In this document: one piece after another, positions 14,801-29,700 of the stretch
How positions within the stretch are numbered: the stretch's first letter is position 1
How the letters are laid out: each line of letters opens with the position of its first letter
NCBI GenBank assembly: GCA_039619475.1
Contig: CM077115.1
Span: 500,299,352 to 500,363,351, forward strand
Direction of reading: 5' to 3'
Origin: Icerya purchasi
Taxonomy: Eukaryota > Arthropoda > Insecta > Hemiptera > Monophlebidae
DNA: 64,000 nucleotides
The notes under the pieces: model-generated
The model's input: the letters and a program-made list of their open reading frames with translations, nothing else
What the model was told of the DNA's origin: nothing
Database searches by the model: none
Made by a program: the position numbers and the translations under genes

Positions 14801-17800
14801 TAAAACAAAAATTCTGTACAGGAATTAAAAAATATTATTAAATTTAAACATTTCACTTTTAAAAAAATCATTATACTATCGCCTAAACGAATTATTTTAG
14901 ACTTACCGCAACACATCGTCAACATATAGAGCATCCTGAAACCAGTCCGGAATAGGATGAGGTGAAATTCTTTGCGGTATAAATTTTAATTTCCGTATAG
15001 GATTTTCTCCTCTAACAATTTCAGAGTCACCATAATTATTCCTTCTCCTGTGTTAAAAAAATGTTTTCATGAATTATTATTAAATAAAAAACAGTTAAGT
15101 TACTTTTTTGTTTACCTTCATTTTTATAATTTCTTAAATAGGAACAGACTCTACAGGACACGCAAAGTAATATGACTCATTTTGAGTTTTTTTTTTTGAT
15201 CTTTCATACTTTCATATTTTCCCCGATGAATTCGTTTTCCGCTCATGTTCTATTTTCATTCTGGATTGCGTTCCCAGGCGCCACGTTTCACTTTTGTATT
15301 TTATTTGTATACGTGTTTTTTTATACATTTCTGTTAGATCTATGTATGCCTTTTATAGATCAATACTAACCTGTTCGAACCATGGCATTGTTGAATTAAC
15401 TCTTTGTACAATGAATGGGTCAAAACAACTGCAACTACTCTGCGTACGGAGTATGGACGTTATCTAGCGGCCAAAAATCGAGTGAAACACATGAAGTTCA
15501 TTATTTTTCCGATAGCAGAATAAGCGCAAAACGAGCGCAATTATAGCAATACGAACCGAGATACAGCTGTGTGGACGAAATGTAGTTAGAGTTCGCACAC
15601 AGACTATGATATACGTGTATTGCACGCTTATCAGTTGATAACATGGACATCAAAACCTGGAAGAAGAGTTTGTTCCCACAATTCCGCATCCCCCCTACAG
15701 CCCGAACTTTGCACCATGCGATTTTTAGCTCTTCCCAACGCTAAAACGCATGCTGCGAAGCCGTAGATTTCAGACACGGGCGAAGATCGTAAGCGCTGTC
15801 GAGGACGCTTTGAGGGCCATTCCAGCTGAGGAATTTCGGAAAACGATTTTCGAAAAGTAACCCGAAAGGATGCGCAAGTTTATTGTGAAGAATGGTCGAT
15901 ACTTTGAGAAGGAGCCTGCGGATACTGATGACGAATCAGCCAGCGAATAAACAATTCGAGGTAAGAATTGATTAGTCTGTATGCGAATTTTAATTAAACT
16001 TCGTTTACACAGCTGTATCTCGGTTCGTATTGCTATAATGGCGCAAGTTTTGCGCTTGTTCTGTTGAAAAAAGAATGAACTTCATGTTTCACTCATTTCT
16101 TGACCGCTAGATAACGTCCATACTCCATACATAGAATAGTTGCAGTTGTTTTGGCCCATCCTTTGTATATATGTAAGAAATTCTGCATATAGTACTTCTG
16201 GCTTAACCATAGTGTTGCAATGCCCAATTTTTGTGTATATAAGCATGCAATCGAAATGAATATTTCTTTATATATTTGTACACACATACATATATACATA
16301 TATACATATATACATACATACACCATACAAACATACATACATACACCATACAAACATACATACATACACCATACAAACATACATACATACACCATACAAA
16401 CATACATACAGACAGACGGACATTCCGCGCTACAAGCGTATGTAATTTATTTTTCGCCGACTTATTTTTCCACACGATGCGAGAGGTATGGCCAAGATTT
16501 TTGAACCAACCATTGTATATTGATAAAGAATCTTTTAACATCCTGTCTGTTAATTATAGGATATAGTAAGTTATAACATATACAAATTTAAGAATAAAAT
16601 GATTGCTTACTTCGAAACGTTTTCGAGTATAACCCATCATCAGCTAAAAATACAACTCAATATATGTGATCAGAAACAAATTCCAATATTTTTATTTGTT
16701 ATAACTTACTACATTGTATATTGCATTACATCGAATATTCTGATCGACCGCAGTTGTTTTTTAAGTAATGGTAAGCTTTAATTTTGTGTGAATACACGCA
16801 ATTTTTGATGTAACTTCATAAGAAAAACTCACATACCGGTAAGTCCGAAGACTTTGTAGGCCACGGAACATCGCCGAAGTACAAAATAGGACGTCCAGAA
16901 TATGTGTCGATGAACGTTCATTGCAATGTTCAAAGTGGGTGTTGTGATTCTATCCCATTGAAACCAAACATTGCTCGAGGCAATCCGCCGCCTTCGCAAT
17001 TCCGTTTTAAAGAAATTCTGGATTATATGAATATAACGAGTTGAATTAATAGCATCTGCGGTGTCGTTTTTTTCAAAAAGATATAGTCCAATAATGCCAG
17101 TACAATTAATCGCACAGCACACTGTGACAAAATCAGAATGTGTACGGATTGTCACGTGCCCAGTATTGAAAATTTTGTTAATTCATTGTTTTATTTAAAT
17201 AAAAACCGCCTTCACCGCTTATTTATATTAGCACATTTTTATTTAATCTAAAAATACCTTACATTCTCATAGCAGATTTTCATAATCTTTCGGTTTACTT
17301 GTTGAATAATTAACATTTTATACAGACGAAAGCTTAATTAATGGTGTAAAATTCGCCTGACTGATTCATATTCAATTCTTAATTCATTTGCATGTTGTCT
17401 AGTAGATCGTAAAGGACTACTACATTTCATAGCTAAACACATACTTTATACAATGTAGACGATAACGAAAAGAACAGAACAAGATAATGGTAATAATGAA
17501 TAATCGGCATTGTCATTGTATATGTTATTCGCAGTTAGATAATAAAACTGAAAATTCGCAACAAATATATGTAAAAAGAAAAATGTAGAACAATTAACGG
17601 TGAAGTAACATCAGTCGCGATTATCCGATCTCAAAAAATGTATTAAGGAAATTTGAACACAAAATAAACCACTGTTTCAAAGCTTATTATGATAAACGAG
17701 TGACTTAAACAGGTTTATATTAGTATTGTAATGAAAAATGTCCGACATCGAAAATCACGCTGCATATTAAACATACTGACGTATTATTATTGACATGCAT

Positions 17801-20690
17801 CATTAAACTTGTTGATGGCAAGAAAACTTTATATTCTCAATACTAGTCCATCTATAGGAAGAATGAAACAAAGCAATAATTAGTTCGAAATGTGATGAGA
17901 AGGACAATTGTATTAAAACAGTTTTAATTAATATCAGCTTTGATTAAAACAGTTATTTTTGAAAAGGTAGAAAAAACATAGATCTGCAATAAAATAATAA
18001 AAAAAAAAAAAAAAATTAGTCGCATGAAAATAACGTTTTTTTAATAGTACAACCTGAAGTAGTTCGCAGAAAGAGAAACGAAAAAGTAACTTAATAAAAG
18101 TTTCTACTGCGTTTTATTAGAGTTCTTATTCTTAATAAGAATCTACGGATCATCAATTTTAAAATTATATACATAAAACATAATTTATAATAACATACTT
18201 ACGTGTAACGTCGATTTCGCCGATGAGGAACTGAAACGTTTTCCGAACGGTTATTTATTTCTCTAACATCTTCTATATAAACTTTCAGCAATACACCGAT
18301 TTTAAAATCTCCAATAAAAGACAATATAATTAACTCTGAGTAATGACCCAAGTGTCTGAAACGTAAACACAGTAGAGGGAGAAAACAATTAATACTTATT
18401 CTATAATTATAAACCATTTTCAAAATTAAAAACTAGAATCGTTTTTCTTAACGCATTAGGTAATTCTAATAATTATTTTTAATCCACTTCACCATACGCA
18501 CAATTTTTATAATAATTTTTATTTCGGAAGTACTTTCGTCAACAATATTATAATTCAAAAATACGTTGATACAAATGTACAAATAGTCTGTAAAGTTTGT
18601 CCATTTACCTTGTAATAACTGAAACCTTAACGGCTATCGATTGTCCGGCTTCGACGACAACAGGGTATGTTTTTTCTTCAATATCCACTATATTACCGCT
18701 TTTTGAACATGCAGGAGAAATAGATTCAATGTAACGCGATTCTGAACTTCCATTGAGCACTGTTATCTATGCACGTATTGGTTGTAATTAATTCCAATAT
18801 TTCATAAAATATAGACAAAATAATATAAAGGAAAAAAAAAGATAGCGATGTTGCAACGTAATTTACATTAATAGCAAATAATAATATATTTAGTACGAGA
18901 TACATACAATCTGATAAGTAACATTTGATGAAGTATATAAAAAAAAGTTAAACTTTTCAAACAACCTAATAAAAGACAGAGTAAATTATAGATAAAGTAA
19001 AATGATCGGGGTGAAAATGCAAAAATACAAGAAATCTGGAAGAATTATTATAATTTTTACACCGAGTCTATGTACCCTAAAATAAAAAATTTCTCAGTGC
19101 AAATTTTTTATAGAGTTCAAAAACAATTTTCAAAAACCAAGAAATTAGAAAGCACATAGGCTTGACTAAATAATAGTTTGAAATTCTTACAATTACCAAA
19201 ACTGTAAACAAAATCCAATGCGGATTTAAGAATGGACAGTTTCCGCATGATTTCTGTTGCAAAAAAAAGCTGAGGAAACATAAAGTAATAGTCTCACTAG
19301 CAGATAATTCATTTCACACTATCCGTGCCAAAAGAGGGATATTTTCTTAATTATTAAATTTTATAAAAAGAAAAGACATACAAGAGCACATATTCAATTT
19401 AAAATACTTAATTGAAAAAACTCAAGAAATAAACATTTCGGCTTATTTCTTGACTGCATGAGAATTTTTAATATAATCATGCGGCTATCTCTTTGACACA
19501 TAGTGAAGAAGTGGTATCTCCACGTTATCTCATCACAACTATAAAATCTCTTTATTAAAATAATATTGAAAGGTAAACAATTAATACTAAAGCTCGAATT
19601 CTTATAGGATGTGTTTTGCAATTAATTTTTTTATTATAAATGTATACATATAAATGCGTACACTTCTCCATATACAAAGTAAAGTAAGTCCCATACCCTT
19701 CACAGGGCGTCGGGGATTGTGAAGTTAAGATTCACAATGAACTAAGCCTAATGGCACTAATGAGAGTAAGGGGGCCAATATATATAAGTTACCGGCAATG
19801 TCGACATTATCATGGCAATCTATCATTAATCATTTAAGACTACTGAATTGTTCCGCTTTGTTATCACAAAATCTATATAATCCGGTGCAATTATAAGCCG
19901 TCCGTGAATTCGATTAAGTTATTTTTTCTAGAATATTGTCAGCTACGCTTACCACCTGTCTAAGTGCGATTAAAGTTAATTGTTCGTATTAGAATTATTG
20001 GGGATATTGAAGATTATTCAAGCTGTTGTTGATTATCAACAATTAATTTTAAACACTAAGTTGAAACAATTATTTAATTTATCAAATACCCCCCTTTATG
20101 ATCACAGGAGTTATTGTAATACATAAAAATTTAATAAAGACGATGGCAAAATATAAACAATAAAAAATAACGGTTAAAAGTCGATACCGTTATTTTTTAT
20201 TGTTTATATTTTGGCATCGTCTTTATTAAATTTTTATATATTATAATAACTCCCGTGATCATGAAGGTTTGTCTTCGAAACGCGTCGGGATATTTGATAA
20301 ATTAAATAATTGTTTCAAATTAGTGTTTAAAATTAATTACTGTACAACATAATAGAAACAATGAGTGAAATAAACAAATATAGTATCAAAGGTATGTAAC
20401 ATAATTTTATTAGAAAAGAGTACTAATCGTACAATCGGCGAGAAATTTATTAATTCACTCCCTCAGTGCATAAGATTATAATTAGATTTTGTGATAACCG
20501 AGCAGAAAAATTCAGTAGTCTTAAATGATTAATGATAGATGGCTATGATAAGGCCTAAAACAAGCTTCGTATTTACAGAAAAAGTATTTTTCGCACATTG
20601 CCTGCTGGAAGCCCGGCATTGTCGACATTCACTGGTCACTTTTGACAATGCCTAAGCAATATCGACATTGCCGGATTCCCGACACTGTCG

Positions 20691-20735
<45 letters not shown>

Positions 20736-23700
20736 GTATATACATAATTTCAGTATTTCGGATTCTTTCACGGGAATATCCCTTGCACTCCCGGATGATA
20801 GTTTTCTATAATTCTTATGCAAGAATCGGTTTTAATTGACTAAGTTATTTTTAAACGTTACAAATAATCGGCATAAAATAATACATAATTTTTCATATTA
20901 CTTTCAATGTAAAATTGGTAGTCGTTAATACATATATAAGCTAAGATGATGGGCTCCCTGTTTGAAGTAAAAAAATGAATAATTTATGAATCATTAATGT
21001 CACTTCCTTCAGTAATTTAGATAATTTGATTAAGCTAATGGGGCATTTCAAAGTGTTTAATCGAAAACTTTAACCGATAATAAATGACCAGAAAATATAA
21101 GAATTAAAGCAGTTATCAATTGGCCATTAAACAACTGATTACAAATTCATTTTATTATCAAAATTATTTTTAAGTGCATAAATTTACACAACAGGTCACC
21201 TATAATAATGATAGTTAAAGGTTACCAAGAACAATCCTGGGGAATCGTTGATAATCTTTAATTTAGTGTACGGTACAAACAGTTATAATTTTTTTTTAAA
21301 AAAAGCAATACTAAATTAGTATTTCTTTAATTTCACTTACGCTATCGACATTTCGATCGTGGTTAAAAAGAAATCGATACTACATTAGTGCTTCGGGAAT
21401 GTGCGCTCGAAAAGATACTCCTAAACTCCCCATCGTACTGTTCCCTCCACTTTCTCAGAAATTACGAATAAATACGCGGAAAGTAATGGAATGAACTATT
21501 TAATACTCGGATCAAAAGTTGAATAATAGATTTAGCTGTTGAAAAAAGACTCGATGATCATTTAAATGGAATCGGTAGATATCTTTTTATTAAATAAGGC
21601 ATTTCGCAAATAGTAGATTGGTAGCAAAATTAATTTTCGTATAACACCATGTGTCCCTACACTTCCGCAAACAGTCGAAAAGAAAAACATTATAAAATTA
21701 GAAATAATTACAGCACATCGATCATTTTTATTAATAATACAATAAATTCTATTATCCAATTTTCCTGCTTTCGAAATCTAACAGATTGAATTAAAGTTGA
21801 ACTTTAAAAACATTATTACGGTTGAAACAATTTTCGGACAAGCAACCAAATCAAAACAAAAATATACAATGAATTTTGTTTATGTAAAAAAAAAAAATTA
21901 CTTTAACAACAAAAAAATAAAACTGAAACGATTGTCGCACATCATCATATTATATTTATTATTCTTACATACCACAAATTCAGCATTATCACCAAGTTTC
22001 ACGACACTTTTTATACAATTGTTAGTAACTTCAACACCATTTTTATTTTCCAATAACGAACTTTCAATTCGATGATTATCTCCAAAAGAATAGGCGAAAA
22101 TGGAAGTAACTGATGTTGCTCTAAATTTAAATTTCTTTTGGTCGCTTTCTATTACTTCTGCAATAACCTGAAAAAACAACAAATCAAATTTACTAAATAC
22201 TCACGTAAATTAATACAGGTTTGTTTTACAGATAAAATGTTGGCGGAATATTTCATTTCTTTCTCTTTTAATCAGTTACAACCAAATAATGTGTAGTTAT
22301 TTTTAAAAACTAATCAAATTTTGAGTGAAAATTCATATTTTTTACGTGTTATACGCGTTTCGAACATTCAGGATGATAAGTGCCCTAAACTACTAATTTC
22401 ATCGTACAATAAAAATCGGTTATATAGAACTTACGCCTTTAAGTATTGCTTTATATTTTTAATATCCCTTAATCGTCATTACTAAAATTTACAAAATTTT
22501 CTAGATTTCTATAAATAATTTTTAGATGAAATTAAAATATACGATAAAAAAATACCTGTTATTAAAATTATAAATATAAATAAAATGAATAAAACTACTA
22601 AAAAATTTGCAGTAAAGATTTTATTGTGAAGAAATAGTTTCAATAGTCTACAGAATGTTAAAAAAAAAAGAAAAAAAAAGAAAAAAAAAAGGTATATTGA
22701 GTTCATAAAATATTGTGTAAAAATACCCAAAAGAAAAACGTCTATTTATAATTTACGTAACAATTATTAATTATGATGGCAGTAAAAAATAATTTCACTG
22801 AGCAATCACGATTCTTACGAAATGTTTTATAAACCAGGATAAATTTGGCTACGAACATTGAGCTATCCAAAAACATATTTAACAGCAAACATTTACAGTA
22901 CCCACGATTACGTTAAAAAAAACATAGTTGGCATTATAAAGTTCCTTCTCCTTTTTATTTTTCTTTAACTGCCTCTCCGTTTTTCAATTTCAACCCGACG
23001 ACAGAAATTTCATTTTTAATACTAATCAAATTTTTTTCGAACGTTCAGCTCTCTCTGCTGAACTGGTCGTGTTTCTTTCTTTAACTCTTCGTCTTGCCCC
23101 TTCCTACATTCCTTCAAGGTATCCTTCACTCCTTTCCTCCCCTCTTTGTAAATTCTATTACTGCCTCATTCATTTCCTCAATTTGTTAGTGTATTAAGAT
23201 TTACTTTGCTTTCTTCCTTCTAGTACCTTAATCTGCAGCGCTAGGTTAATGTCCTTAGTTGGCTAGTTCGAAAATAAAAAAAAAAATTAAATAAAACAAG
23301 TTCAGTCAAGCATGATGTTTTTCATGCGCTGAGGATTCCGTATGTTAAGTTAAAAATAACTATAATTTACGTTTACATAATGCAACATTAAAAACAAAGA
23401 AATTTGACTTTTTGCGGGCAAAAGAAGGGATGGACGCGTCAGTAATTTTTCACGCTTTTTTGAACTTTTCGTCAGCTTCGAAAGTACTATTAGAGAAATG
23501 AAATACGGCTCCATTCACGACAAATAGCAATCTTTCCAACAATATACCAAATGCCCAGAAATTTTTTTTTTTTCAAAACATTCGAGCTTTCAGCGTCAGT
23601 AAAGTCCGAATATGAAGTTGTAAGCTCGGCTATATTTTTCCAATAAAGCGGTTCTCTTCATGCATATGTTCGAGATACGTTTTGTTTCCCAACTTTGTCG

Positions 23701-26700
23701 CACGGGCTACCACTTATATGAACTTTCTTTTTTTTTGCTGTTTTTGGCTTAAAATGGGGAGATTTAAATAATTTTTTGATTCCATGAAATGGCTTCTGCA
23801 TTTTGTTTTATATTTTGAATTTCATTTTTAAAGCGTTATCTTGTGATGAGTTATGAATTTTTTAAGGGTGATTTTTGAGGTCGTTTTAAATTCCATATGT
23901 ACGGAATTCTAATAAAAACAAGAAATAACACCAAACTGTGGATTACGGAATACTTGGGGGAAAAACAACAAAAAAAACAAAAACGAAACAAAAACAAAAC
24001 AAAAATAAGAAACATTCAAAATAAAGAGAATTCAATACTAACGCAAACGGAATACAAAAAGATTAGGAAGATGACGAGCAAAATTTAAGAATAAGTAGTC
24101 GAAATTCACATCAAACCAGAAACAGTAGGAAAAATAAAACTGAATGGTAAAAACTTATGCTTTTCTACTTCGAAACCCATTAATCCCTAAAAAATTCTAA
24201 ACCTTTTGGACATACTTTTACGCATTTCATATCAAATTAAAATAGTTAGTCTATCTTAAAAATGGATTCAATATGCAGGGGAATTTGCGAAAAAAGTATT
24301 TTATATACCGATATAAACTAACTTCGTCGTTGTACCGGAATTCACTTAAAACAGATTCTGTCGCTTTTGACTATTACTCATTCTTATTTCGATATCCTTG
24401 CTCCAAATGTCACTTGATATAAACTTACCTTTTTATCGGAGCTCGGTGTTAATTTCGACTGAATTTATTTTATTTGAGGGGGGGGGGGGGTGCCTTTGGC
24501 ATTAACCCAACTACTTGAATGTATTGTGCGAAGAAATCAGATTCTGAGGGAGATGGAAAGAACAAGGGACTTGAGTAAGGGAATTACTGATGAAGATGGG
24601 AAAGAAAGGATAAAGGAAACACCGTAAGATGCCGAGAGCCAAGATTTTCGAATACAAAAGGAAACGTTCGCTAATAAGGGCCGAACATTTCTAAAAAACA
24701 TGGTCTGCGCCACATTTATTCTTCGACAGCACGCTGAGCATTAAGTTTTTATTTCGGAATAGAAAAACCTATCGTAAAAAAAAAGCGAAGAAAATTAAAT
24801 CAGAGTTCTTCGCGGAGATCACCGCTACCGAAACAGCCACAGTGTCCGTAATTACCCGCTTCTATTTAGCTGACGTAATTTGGACAAAATAATGAATTTT
24901 GATTTGCTACAAATTTCTTATACAATTTACCACGGCGGCTAAAGAAAACAAAAAAAAAAAACAAAAAACGAACAGACGAACACAAATCAGCTTAAGTTCT
25001 CGCAACCGATTAGATTAAAAAGATAAATACTCCGACGAGAGCAAACGTATATCGTGTCTGAAGAAGCTTAAAGTTGTTGAGAAAGTTGACGTGCATCGGC
25101 GATCAATGTAAGGATGACCACAGCGATCGTTTTCTGACAACACAATTAACAAATTCGACACTTAAAATCCCACTGCTATCCATTATAACAGTTAACGAAG
25201 CCGCGTACTCTACCCTGATTAAAATTATGCGATTAATACTAGTTCTTGCTGAACTGTGTTGCAAAACAGCAAGTGTCACAACGGCCCGCACTAATCATAG
25301 GTGTGAATCACTGCAGCCGGCTATCAGTCACTTATTTACAAACATGCCTTTAAGCCAGATAATTCAAATCGGCAAAATACGGACACTGGCCGGACAAGCA
25401 TCCACATACCATATCCGAACTGATAACAAAAATTCACTAGAAATTTAAATATGTACTTCCTAAATTTATGGAAAATATATTAATACGCTACTGACAAAGA
25501 GATTATCAGAGTTCATTCCGTCGGTTTTTTTTTAAGTTAACAAAAACACTTACCCTATGACCCACTTTCGGAACATAGAGTGGCTCACAAACTTTTATAT
25601 TAAAACTTATTTTAGAATCGATTACTCCGGACTTATTGTTGTGATTAAAGTCGGTTATATATCCTGCATGCGAATAGGACCGAAGAGGCTGTATTTTGTA
25701 AATTTTATCAGTCTCATCAATTTCCAACGACACCCAATCGCCTGCAAAAGAAATAATTTTATTCGTTGTATTACCTTTTAAAATGATTTTATATATAACC
25801 AAGACAAATTAGCGTTCTTAAAACGTATAGTTCATAATAAAATTCACATCTTAACTTACCGAAATGTGATCGCGAAACATTATTTCATTTAAATATATGA
25901 TTTCAAACAAAAAATGAAAAATAGATAATACATTAACAAAAGAAACAAATTCACGAATGTACGCAATTTAGTATAAATGCTATCGTTTTCGGTAAAAATC
26001 ACCAAATTTTAATGAAAAATGGCCCATTCTAGGGAAAAGCACCGGATTTTTTCTACAAATAAAACATTTAAATTAGAACCAGCACTATCTCTATGCACTC
26101 CAATTAAGTTAATACAAACTATTTTAAGCCACCACACATTCTCAAATATAACAAATTAAAGAAATAAACACGAGATTGTTAATACAACAAAAAAAAAAAA
26201 AATCATTACATAGTAAAACAAAAAAAAAATACACAATGTCAAAATTACACTTAATAATAGTATTGTAGAAGGAAAATTGTTTATAGATAGCTTCGTTTAC
26301 GCACGGTCGAAAACTCGTAATGAACGTACGTACTGGGACTGTCGACTCGTGCGAAGCATGGAGTGCACGCCACATGCAGTATGTCCGTCCCTATTTGAAT
26401 ACAAATTATAATACAACGTTATCAACGTCAATTTTTTTTACAGCAGTATACAATACAATTACATTAACCATGATTTCTAAATCAACATAATTAAAAAGTT
26501 CAAAGGCTGGCAATTCGAATCCAAGTGAAGACAATTTAAACAATACATACTTCGTGTTAATCCTGTAATTTTAAATAAATGTCTTTTATAACTGGTAAGG
26601 AGAACAACAGAAGTGTGGGTAACCGATTAGATCAACCTTTCCCAAATGGCAGTTTTCGGTAAAAACGAAAACGAAATTCACCGTTTTTTGCTTTAGTCCG

Positions 26701-29700
26701 TGAAACTCGAGAAAAGCGCATTAAAAGTTAGCGAGCCAGCAAATCAAATCAAATCAAAAAGTAATAATAATTTTTAATTTTTTCACAACGTTACTACCTA
26801 ATATTCAACGTTTACTCCGTGATCCCTTCGAAATAATGCCCCTTTGATATTATGCACTTATGCTAAACCGTAGTTTCCAGAAACACTGTTAGAACAATGC
26901 CTTGGTTTAGGTACGGTATCTCGCTCTGTGATTTCGCCTATATCTCATTATCCACTGTTGTTGAAGAACATTGCCCTTTAAGCGTTTTCTTGAGTTTTGG
27001 AAATAGGAAAAAGTCGCAGTATGTCATGTCTGGAGAACAAGGTGGTTGCGGAATTATACGGATGTTATGCTACCAGGAACTGTTGAATAAGCAAATATGC
27101 GTCAATGCATTGTCGTGATGAAAAATCTACGAGTTGTTCCTCCAAAGTTCTGCTTTTTCTGGATTACCTCACGCAAATTGCGTAAAATTTGTAAGTAGTA
27201 CTTCTTATTGACTGTACAACCAGTTGGTAAAAATTCGTAATAAACTATTTCATTCCATCGAAAGCGCGCCCAATTACAAAATTCTCGTTACTTTTTGACC
27301 ACACCTCCGTATACACTAGCTCGCTAGCTTTAGACGCGCTTTTCTCAAATTTCACGGACTAATGAAAAAAACAATGAATTTTCGTTTTTTACTGAATACT
27401 ATGCCATCGAGAAAAAGTTAGACCGAATCGGTAACCCCATACCTCTAATGTTCCCCTTCCGAGTTATAAAGTCAAATACTATCAAAAAATATAACTTTAC
27501 GTCCACGGTATTTACGAGACCGTGACGACATCTCTGAGGGCGTGACTAGGTATAATAATACCGTTACACAGTTAATATGTCTCAGTAGCATAATATGTTT
27601 AACGCGAATTGCAGCAAAAACACACAGAAAACTTTACAACGCTGCATCCGCCTTAGCTAAAGAGTCATCGAGCTTCAGCAACATCGCGATTATTGGTAAA
27701 TAAACTTGGCTATATGTCGGTTCTTCATTCGCTTATTTGTAGCAAGCGTACACTTTTGTTAAAAAAAAAAACAAACAAAAATTGATTTTAGCCATACGCT
27801 TTCAGTCAGAAACACTTTAAAGATACATGTGTACTACAGAATGGTAGGATATGTATAAAAAATCCTTTATATAAACCTCATATCTTCGTATCCAGTAGTT
27901 TATCATCAGTAAACTGATGACCTATATCTGCATTGCAGCAGATACATTGGTACATGGATATGTCTTATGGCTACCGAACACATTCCACGCGTTTATTCGA
28001 TATTGGAATGCCGACGTCAATCGAATCTAGTCCGTGAAAAAAAAATCTCCGACCTATAGCTAGGCTCAATCAATTGTTGCCTGTAAACGTTAAACGAGTT
28101 TCGAACATTTATTGTATAGACAGTAGTTCTCAAACAACGGGTACAGTATTTACATCATTTACAAGGGAAGTTATACTAAACAAAGGACGGTGGCTACTGA
28201 AATACGAAATAGAAGCCAATCGATGTTCCCTGAAAAGTCCACATCGATGCAAGTTGAATTGCGCAAAGTGGAAATTGCGAGATCGTTGCTTAATTCGAAT
28301 TCTAGTTCGATATAAATTCCGGTCTGCGCGGTCCTCGTAAATTTGAATTTATGTCCCCGCCAACGGGCATCGGTATATCGTAATAATTATATCTTTCGAG
28401 TATCTCGAATAATCCCTTCTATTTAAGACTGTACGCCGTTAAATTTAAGACGAGGAATTCTTGAATTCTTTCGAACGATGTATTCGGAGAGACGTAGACT
28501 GACATGAGGAAGGCTCGTTTACCGTTAATCGTCGTCTCGACCGAACAAATGTCGTTGATGTCGTGATCTGTTGCGTTTCACTTCACATTCATCTTTTCCG
28601 AACGAACGCAAGGAACGATTATTTATAATCTCAACGATGTAGGCTGAGTAAGTACCACGCGGACTCTTTTTACAAAATTTCTACAGTGTTTTATCGATTA
28701 GTGTCTGGGCATTTTTCGTGCACAAAATCCACTGCTTTTGACGGAACGTGTTTCATGTCACGTTCAAACCAAAGACGATCGCAGATGGCACACAAAACAC
28801 TGAATCGATTCTGCTTGAATCAACGATCGAATTCGTTTTCAGCGGTTACCCTTTTTTGATGAATACTTTTCCCTATGACTAGGGAATCACAACGAATAGA
28901 ATTTTTTCAACATCTACTTTCCGTTTCCACCCCTCCATCTTAATTTTCGTTTTACCGGATTCGTGCTTCCTTTTTACCGTAGATGTCGGAGCCATAATTA
29001 ACACACGGTCAGAATTTCGGTCAAAACCTGACGCACTAATTTTCTAAATGACTCCAGTCATAAAATATATCCATGTCGAAACTTTTTAAACAGAAATTGA
29101 TACGCAATCCTTAAATTATTATTTTTAAACGGGTATCGATGATGGAATCGGATCTTTTTGAACGTTTCTTCGATTTGCAATATTGTTTACAACAATTGCT
29201 AAGATGTCGATGAGTGTTAGTAAAAAAGTGATACAAATTGTGACATCTTATACGTCAGCAAAACGTGATGCATAAATTTTTGGAATGATCCCCAGTTATA
29301 AGACATATCCACGTTAAAAAATCAATTTAATTTTCTTTTTTTTAATTAACATTTTACTACGTAATTAAATTTATTAATACAATCATAAATTATGGTTAAA
29401 ATTTCGTAGATTTTCGAGAGATAATCAGTTCAATTATAATAGTTAATTTTAGAAATTAAATAAAAATCGATATGATTAACGTGGTATGGTTATCAATAAC
29501 TAGTTTTTTCTTCGGTTCACGATTCAGTTCAGTTATACTGTAACCCTATTAATGAATGTGCACTTACCGCTTTTTCTATTAAATGTAGTTAACGGAATTT
29601 TTCATAATATTAAGTTTTGATAGGTGTACAGCAATTTTAAAAAAAGAAATGTTAAAATTTTTACAATACAGATTTTTAATATTATTTAAAATGCATATGA

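Noticed and set aside
16315..16412. CRISPR-like array
   Set aside because: The repeats are simple-sequence minisatellite units without distinct spacers, and the genome is eukaryotic.
16093..16566. Overlapping ORFs of about 100 codons on both strands
   Set aside because: They are translations of a 23-bp minisatellite.
25074..25448. 124-codon plus-strand ORF
   Set aside because: No recognisable domain, antisense frame of 62 codons also open, located in an intron; no evidence that it is a gene.
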